DNA of 9,712 nucleotides from Anaerolinea sp. GTDB lineage: Bacteria; Chloroflexota; Anaerolineae; Anaerolineales; Anaerolineaceae. Numbering within the stretch: the stretch's first letter is position 1; every line of letters starts with the position of its first letter. The notes below the pieces were generated by a model that saw only the letters and a program-made list of their open reading frames with translations, ran no database searches and had not been told where the DNA came from. Of this stretch, positions 7,165-9,712 are shown one piece after another. Position numbers and translations under genes: made by a program. Location of the stretch: NCBI GenBank assembly GCA_013824385.1, contig PNNU01000095.1, positions 1 to 9,712 of the forward strand, given 5' to 3'.

Positions 7165-7295
7165 CAGGAGCACCGATTTTAGCAACCATCACCACTTAAC
7201 ATGCTCTTGAGAGCCCAGAACGGTGTATCAAACTGGCTAAAAGTGCCCATAAGGGGTGTAGTTTACCCTTTGCCACCGTAAAATCGGTGCTCCTG
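7165..7295. mobile_element. MITE-like element 1 (131 bases, 17-base perfect terminal inverted repeats)
   Basis: CAGGAGCACCGATTTTA at 7165-7181 is repeated exactly in reverse complement at 7279-7295. The bases directly outside, ACACTTATGA (7155-7164) and ACACTTACGA (7296-7305), form a direct repeat with one mismatch, as expected for an old target-site duplication of 8 to 10 bases. The interior carries no open frame of note, so movement would depend on a transposase elsewhere. It lies 76 bases after the deformylase stop; its foldback could also act as a transcription barrier. No IS family can be assigned from the ends alone. Confidence 0.75.
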
Positions 7296-7313
7296 ACACT
7301 TACGAAAGCTATA

Positions 7314-7341
7314 TTGACAAGAGCAATAATTGTGCTATACT
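7314..7341 (+). promoter_or_regulatory. Strong sigma70-type promoter
   Basis: A perfect TTGACA (7314-7319) and TATACT (7336-7341) are separated by 16 bases. The transcript would begin near 7348 and run rightward through a strong Shine-Dalgarno site to the terminator at 7637-7686. No sizeable gene follows, so this is the promoter of a lost gene or of a non-coding or very short coding RNA. Confidence 0.65.
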
Positions 7342-7426
7342 AAAGAAAAAGTTCTAATCCGTCAAAGACCAACCACAAGTAATCTAAAAGCAAATATTCT
7401 ATAACCTATAAGTTCACCTAGAAGAA

Positions 7427-7451
7427 AAGGAGGTTGTGTATGGACATTTAA
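7427..7451 (+). pseudogene. Strong ribosome binding site and start codon followed at once by a stop (gene relic or mini-ORF)
   Basis: An AAGGAGG-type site near 7427-7433 stands 6 to 7 bases before an ATG at 7440, which encodes Met-Asp-Ile and then TAA at 7449-7451. Together with the upstream promoter this is a complete start apparatus without a gene. An element insertion lies 14 bases beyond the stop, but removing it does not restore a longer frame, so an earlier deletion, or a genuine minimal ORF in a regulatory RNA, must be invoked. Confidence 0.4.
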
Positions 7452-7465
7452 TTTTTTTTAATCAT

Positions 7466-7585
7466 GACTCCACTGCAAAAAGGTCATTTTAAAACGGTTA
7501 GACGCCTATCTACGTAGTTTGATCTGCGCCCTTGCACCATATCTGGCGGTTCCTTTGCTGAAAAAGCGGTTTTTGCAGTAGAGTC
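7466..7585. mobile_element. MITE-like element 2 (120 bases, 16-base terminal inverted repeats)
   Basis: GACTCCACTGCAAAAA (7466-7481) and the reverse complement of TTTTTGCAGTAGAGTC (7570-7585) match at 15 of 16 positions. AATCAT occurs directly outside both ends (7460-7465 and 7586-7591) as a direct repeat, which looks like a target-site duplication. The interior has no credible gene. It has inserted inside the transcription unit defined by the promoter at 7314 and the terminator at 7637. The ends differ from those of element 1, so a different transposase is implied. Confidence 0.75.
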
Positions 7586-7636
7586 AATCATCCAATCCTT
7601 CTGGATGCTAAATGCAAACGTTGTACTTTCCAATAG

Positions 7637-7686
7637 AACAAAGTGCGCCGTGAGAAAACAGATACTCAAGGCGTGCTTTGTTTTTT
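7637..7686 (+). terminator. Rho-independent terminator
   Basis: A long stem pairs AACAAAGTGCGCC (7637-7649) with GGCGTGCTTTGTT (7670-7682), including two G-U pairs. It continues past one mismatch with TGAG/CTCA and closes on a 10-base loop. A run of T bases (7681-7686) follows the G at 7680, overlapping the foot of the stem. It ends the transcript expected from the promoter at 7314. I checked it as a possible integron attC site, but the flanks do not fit the core-site consensus. Confidence 0.75.
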
Positions 7687-7772
7687 AAAGATATGGATTA
7701 CTCTTTAGTGCAGTGTGGTGTTGACCTTATCTTTATTCTAACCAGTTTTGAAACATAAAAGACCCTGAAAAA

Positions 7773-7898
7773 TGAACTGCCCCCCTAAAAGCAGACACGA
7801 AAAGAAAGTACCTCCTGTGAGAAAATAAGACAGGAGGTGCTTTTACCGTGGCAAGCAAAAAAGGAATGACACATTATCCGGCAGAGATGAAGCTGGTG
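7773..7898 (+). mobile_element. Left-end remnant of an IS3-family insertion sequence
   Basis: The left edge TGAACTGCCCCCCTAAAAGC resembles the TGAACTG-type ends of IS3-family elements. It is followed by an untranslated stretch and the start of an OrfA-like frame (HYPAEMKLV), and the resemblance stops near 7898. The right end and the catalytic OrfB are missing. A perfect inverted repeat, ACCTCCTGT (7811-7819) and ACAGGAGGT (7831-7839), buries the Shine-Dalgarno AGGAGG (7833-7838) in a hairpin. In insertion sequences such hairpins damp translation from read-through transcripts. The left boundary is estimated. Confidence 0.6.
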
Positions 7899-7949
7899 CA
7901 TAATTCGTCGCAAGGCGCACACCGAATTCGGAGCATGCCGAACACTTAA
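7849..7949 (+). pseudogene. Truncated and frameshifted IS3-family transposase OrfA
   Basis: A GTG at 7849, 10 bases after AGGAGG, would begin V-A-S-K-K, but a run of five A bases (7858-7862) puts the frame into TGA at 7867-7869. Adding one A would join it to MTHYPAEMKLV, which begins at the ATG at 7866 and resembles the N-terminus of IS3-family OrfA proteins. After KLV the residues no longer resemble OrfA, and TAA follows at 7947-7949. The helix-turn-helix and all catalytic parts are lost. The family assignment rests on about a dozen residues plus the element end. Confidence 0.55.
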
Positions 7950-8389
7950 AGTATAATTGCTTTGCCAGCGCGTTCTCCTTCCCCGCTGTGCGACATACAC
8001 CGTTTAAGGTGTGCGATTTCACCGTTTTACGCAGAGCGCACATGGAAAACCCATTACCACGTTGCCGGTTTTCGTATGACACCTTTGGGGTATCTGACAA
8101 TGTCCGGGAATTGACAGGCCGCTAAAACGCCCTCTCGCAGTTGGCGTACCGCAGTCGCCGATTGCATCAAAGTTTTACTGGTTATCTTTCTATCGGGATT
8201 GACGACAATAATTACAAGCCCCAGACTATCTCTCACATTGAATAAGCAGAAGCCGCTCCCGCTGTCGGGAACGGCTTCGCGGCCTGCCCTATCACCGCCC
8301 CGCCCGCCCAGGCGAAGAGCGCCATCGGCAGGAAACTGAGCACCACCGTGGCGACCACCGCCAGCGCACACCGCGCGCCAAAGATGGTC
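7950..8389. other. Intergenic stretch with no convincing gene; composition changes to GC-rich near 8245
   Basis: Several open frames occur on the minus strand, but none shows a recognisable motif together with a good start. From about 8245 rightward the DNA becomes clearly GC-richer. A 52-codon minus-strand frame (8391 down to 8233, TTG start) is hydrophobic, with LAVVATVVLSFLPMALFAW, and could be a scrap of a membrane protein, but it has no ribosome binding site. Short dyads occur, such as ACACC/GGTGT near 7997-8013. The mixture suggests a scar where mobile DNA and older sequence meet. Confidence 0.4.
8249..8278. terminator. Strong GC-rich hairpin, possible terminator without a T-tract
   Basis: GAAGCCG-c-TCCC (8249-8260) pairs with GGGA-a-CGGCTTC (8267-8278) around a 6-base loop, giving 11 base pairs with one mismatch. 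Neither strand has a good T-run after the stem, so classical Rho-independent termination is doubtful. It sits at the composition boundary upstream of the ATPase gene. Confidence 0.35.
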
Positions 8390-8392
8390 AAA

Positions 8393-8415
8393 AGTTTTCA
8401 TTGACAGTGAAAACT
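8393..8415. promoter_or_regulatory. Inverted-repeat operator overlapping the ATPase promoter
   Basis: AGTTTTCA (8393-8400) and TGAAAACT (8408-8415) form a perfect 8-base inverted repeat around TTGACAG, so the -35 box lies in the centre of the dyad. A third copy, TGAAAACTTTT, occurs at 8441-8451 just inside the coding region; its full 11 bases match the reverse complement of 8390-8400. Binding here would block RNA polymerase. The regulator is unknown. Confidence 0.5.
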
Positions 8416-8429
8416 AATTGGGGTATGAT
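8401..8429 (+). promoter_or_regulatory. Promoter of the AAA_14/DUF4143-type ATPase gene
   Basis: A perfect TTGACA (8401-8406) and TATGAT (8424-8429) are separated by 17 bases. Transcription should start about 7 bases after the -10 box, at or next to the ATG at 8436. No Shine-Dalgarno site can be seen before that ATG, so the mRNA is probably leaderless. Confidence 0.7.
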
Positions 8430-8435
8430 TTCAGC

Positions 8436-9712
8436 ATGACTGAAAACTTTTGGAAATCGAAATGGCCCAAAGAGCAGATCAAGGCCATGCTGCTGGAACA
8501 ATTCCAGGCATTTGGGCAGCGTGATACGGGCATTGAAAGAGACCAGTTGGCCGCGCTCGAACAGGCGGCAAGCCTGCCCCACGCCGTCATCATCTCCGGG
8601 CTGCGCCGCGTGGGAAAGTCCACTCTCCTGGCGCAACTGGCTCAGCGGTTGGGGGAAGATAAATTCTATTACGTCAATTTCGAGGATGACCGTTTTCTGG
8701 GCTTCCAGGCGGATGACGCCAATGACCTGTACCAGCACTTGATCGAGGTGTTTGGCGAGCGTAAGATTTTTGTCATTGACGAAATCCAGAACATCCCCGG
8801 CTGGGAGCATTTTGTCCGCCGGTTTATGGATATGGGTTTCAAGTTCTACATCACCGGCTCGAACGCGTCGCTGCTCAGCCGTGAGCTGGGCAGCCGGTTG
8901 ACCGGCCGCTATGTGCCGGTTGAGTTGTTTTCCTTCTCGTTCACGGAATTTATGAGATTCCGAGGTTATCATGCGCCTGATCTGGCCCGCCTGACCACGC
9001 TGGATATGGGCAAATTGCAGCAATATTTGGACGAGTACATCCGGCTGGGCGGCATCCCTGAGCCGCTCAAATACCCCGATCTGCCGTTGCTGCGTACGCT
9101 CTATGACGATGTCCTGTACCGGGATATTGCCACCCGCTACCGGATCGTGGAAGTGCGTGCTTTGAAGGAACTGGCGTTTTACTTGATGAGCAATCCAGCC
9201 GGCCAGATTTCGTTCAACAAGCTCAAGGAACAGTTTCGCCTCGGCAGTGTGAATACAATCAAAAACTACATCGAATATCTGGAAAACAGTTGGCTGCTCT
9301 TCACGCTGAATGTGTACGCTTATTCGGTCAAACGCCAGCAGATCGCCCCCAAGAAGGTTTATAGCATTGACACCGGCTTTGCCACTGCGGTCGGCTTTGC
9401 GTTCTCCGCCAACACTGGAAGACTGCTGGAGAACGTGGTGTTCCTGGCCCTGCGGCGAAAAACGAAGGAGATTTACTACTGCATATCACCAGGCGGTTAT
9501 GAGGTGGATTTCTACCTGCCGGAGTCTCATCAGTTAATTCAAGTCGCCCAGAACCTGGAGAATCCTGCGACCCGTGAAAGGGAAGTGCGGGCATTGATGG
9601 ATGCCATGCGGGGCTTGAATCTCACCCGCGCGCTGATTCTGTCTGACGCGAATGCCCAACCCATTGAACAAAACCATCTTACAGTTGAAATTCGTTCAGC
9701 GGCAGAGTGGCT
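8436..9712 (+). CDS. AAA_14/DUF4143-type ATPase, 3' end beyond the window
   Basis: The frame is open from ATG 8436 to the right edge (425 residues). It matches the common prokaryotic family with an AAA_14 P-loop domain and a C-terminal DUF4143 region that contains a nuclease-like fold. Walker A is GLRRVGKST (55-63), Walker B is IFVIDEIQN (111-119), and FYITGSNASLL (about 137-147) followed by SRLTGRY is the sensor region. DVLYRDIATRY precedes a winged-helix-like part. EVDFYL (356-361), IQV (368-370) and TRERE form the nuclease-like signature, with Gln where many nucleases have Glu. The family is usually 380-450 residues, so little is missing. Cellular roles are poorly known; toxin-like and mobile-element links have been suggested. 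Composition is GC-richer than the upstream operon, so it likely belongs to the older DNA. Confidence 0.88.
   Translation, partial: MTENFWKSKWPKEQIKAMLLEQFQAFGQRDTGIERDQLAALEQAASLPHAVIISGLRRVGKSTLLAQLAQRLGEDKFYYVNFEDDRFLGFQADDANDLYQHLIEVFGERKIFVIDEIQNIPGWEHFVRRFMDMGFKFYITGSNASLLSRELGSRLTGRYVPVELFSFSFTEFMRFRGYHAPDLARLTTLDMGKLQQYLDEYIRLGGIPEPLKYPDLPLLRTLYDDVLYRDIATRYRIVEVRALKELAFYLMSNPAGQISFNKLKEQFRLGSVNTIKNYIEYLENSWLLFTLNVYAYSVKRQQIAPKKVYSIDTGFATAVGFAFSANTGRLLENVVFLALRRKTKEIYYCISPGGYEVDFYLPESHQLIQVAQNLENPATREREVRALMDAMRGLNLTRALILSDANAQPIEQNHLTVEIRSAAEW

Noticed and set aside
7452..7459. Run of eight T bases as a terminator
   Set aside because: No GC-rich stem precedes it on the plus strand; the real terminator lies at 7637-7686.
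7637..7686. Integron attC-like hairpin
   Set aside because: The stem begins AAC and ends GTT, but the flanking core-site bases do not fit the consensus. A T-run and the position after a promoter fit a terminator better.
8233..8391. Hydrophobic 52-codon minus-strand frame with a TTG start
   Set aside because: One helix-like segment but no ribosome binding site, a stop just upstream of the TTG, and no recognisable family. It may be a scrap of a membrane gene but cannot be supported as a gene.
8054..8401. 115-residue minus-strand frame
   Set aside because: Low-complexity Gly/Arg-rich start and no family motif. The adjacent minus frame looks more protein-like in the hydrophobic part, so this one is probably a shadow.
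8388..9023. Minus-strand 211-residue frame opposite the ATPase gene
   Set aside because: The plus strand here encodes clear Walker A, Walker B and sensor motifs of the AAA_14/DUF4143-type family. The minus frame is a shadow.
1..9712. CRISPR array, tRNA or rRNA genes
   Set aside because: No regularly spaced repeats and no cloverleaf or rRNA-like conserved stretch was seen on either strand.

Overview
The window looks bacterial: Shine-Dalgarno sites and sigma70-type promoters are present and genes are tightly packed. By eye, a central AT-rich block (about 330-7100, roughly 40% GC) sits between a short GC-richer stretch at the left edge and clearly GC-richer DNA from about 8245 to the right end (over 50%). 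This suggests a horizontally acquired island beside older chromosomal DNA. The large ATPase-TPR protein, the AAA_14/DUF4143-type ATPase and the IS3-type debris would fit an environmental anaerobe such as a Chloroflexota lineage, but that is only a guess.

Layout. (1) 1-329: possible tail of a broken gene, then a leader with a promoter. (2) 330-6238: five co-directional + strand genes. They encode a peptide-deformylase-like protein with two of three metal ligands changed, an 853-residue NTPase-winged helix-TPR protein, a two-pass membrane protein with an outside beta-sandwich-like domain, a small PD-(D/E)XK nuclease-like protein, and an M20-type Zn amidohydrolase (N-carbamoyl-amino-acid hydrolase/allantoate amidohydrolase-like). 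(3) 6239-6521: intergenic region with a palindrome and a promoter. (4) 6522-7088: a second peptide deformylase with all catalytic residues. (5) 7089-7960: graveyard of small mobile DNA. It holds two short elements with terminal inverted repeats and apparent target duplications, a strong promoter plus Shine-Dalgarno site leading to a 3-codon frame, a good terminator, and the broken left end of an IS3-family element. (6) 7960-8390: no convincing gene. (7) 8390-9712: a promoter overlapped by a perfect inverted repeat, driving an apparently leaderless AAA_14/DUF4143-type ATPase that runs off the right edge.

How the genes may work together. The NTPase-TPR gene overlaps the membrane-protein gene, and the nuclease-like gene follows 3 bases later, so these three form a compact unit. 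They are bracketed by two deformylase-family genes and an amidohydrolase, all three from families that remove small acyl caps from amino acids or peptides. The two deformylase genes share sequence boxes in their upstream regions, which suggests common regulation. My working idea is an NTPase-centred sensing or conflict system in which N-formyl-type chemistry is the signal or the thing protected. The gene content is read from the sequence; the function is inference. I do not recognise this combination as a named system.
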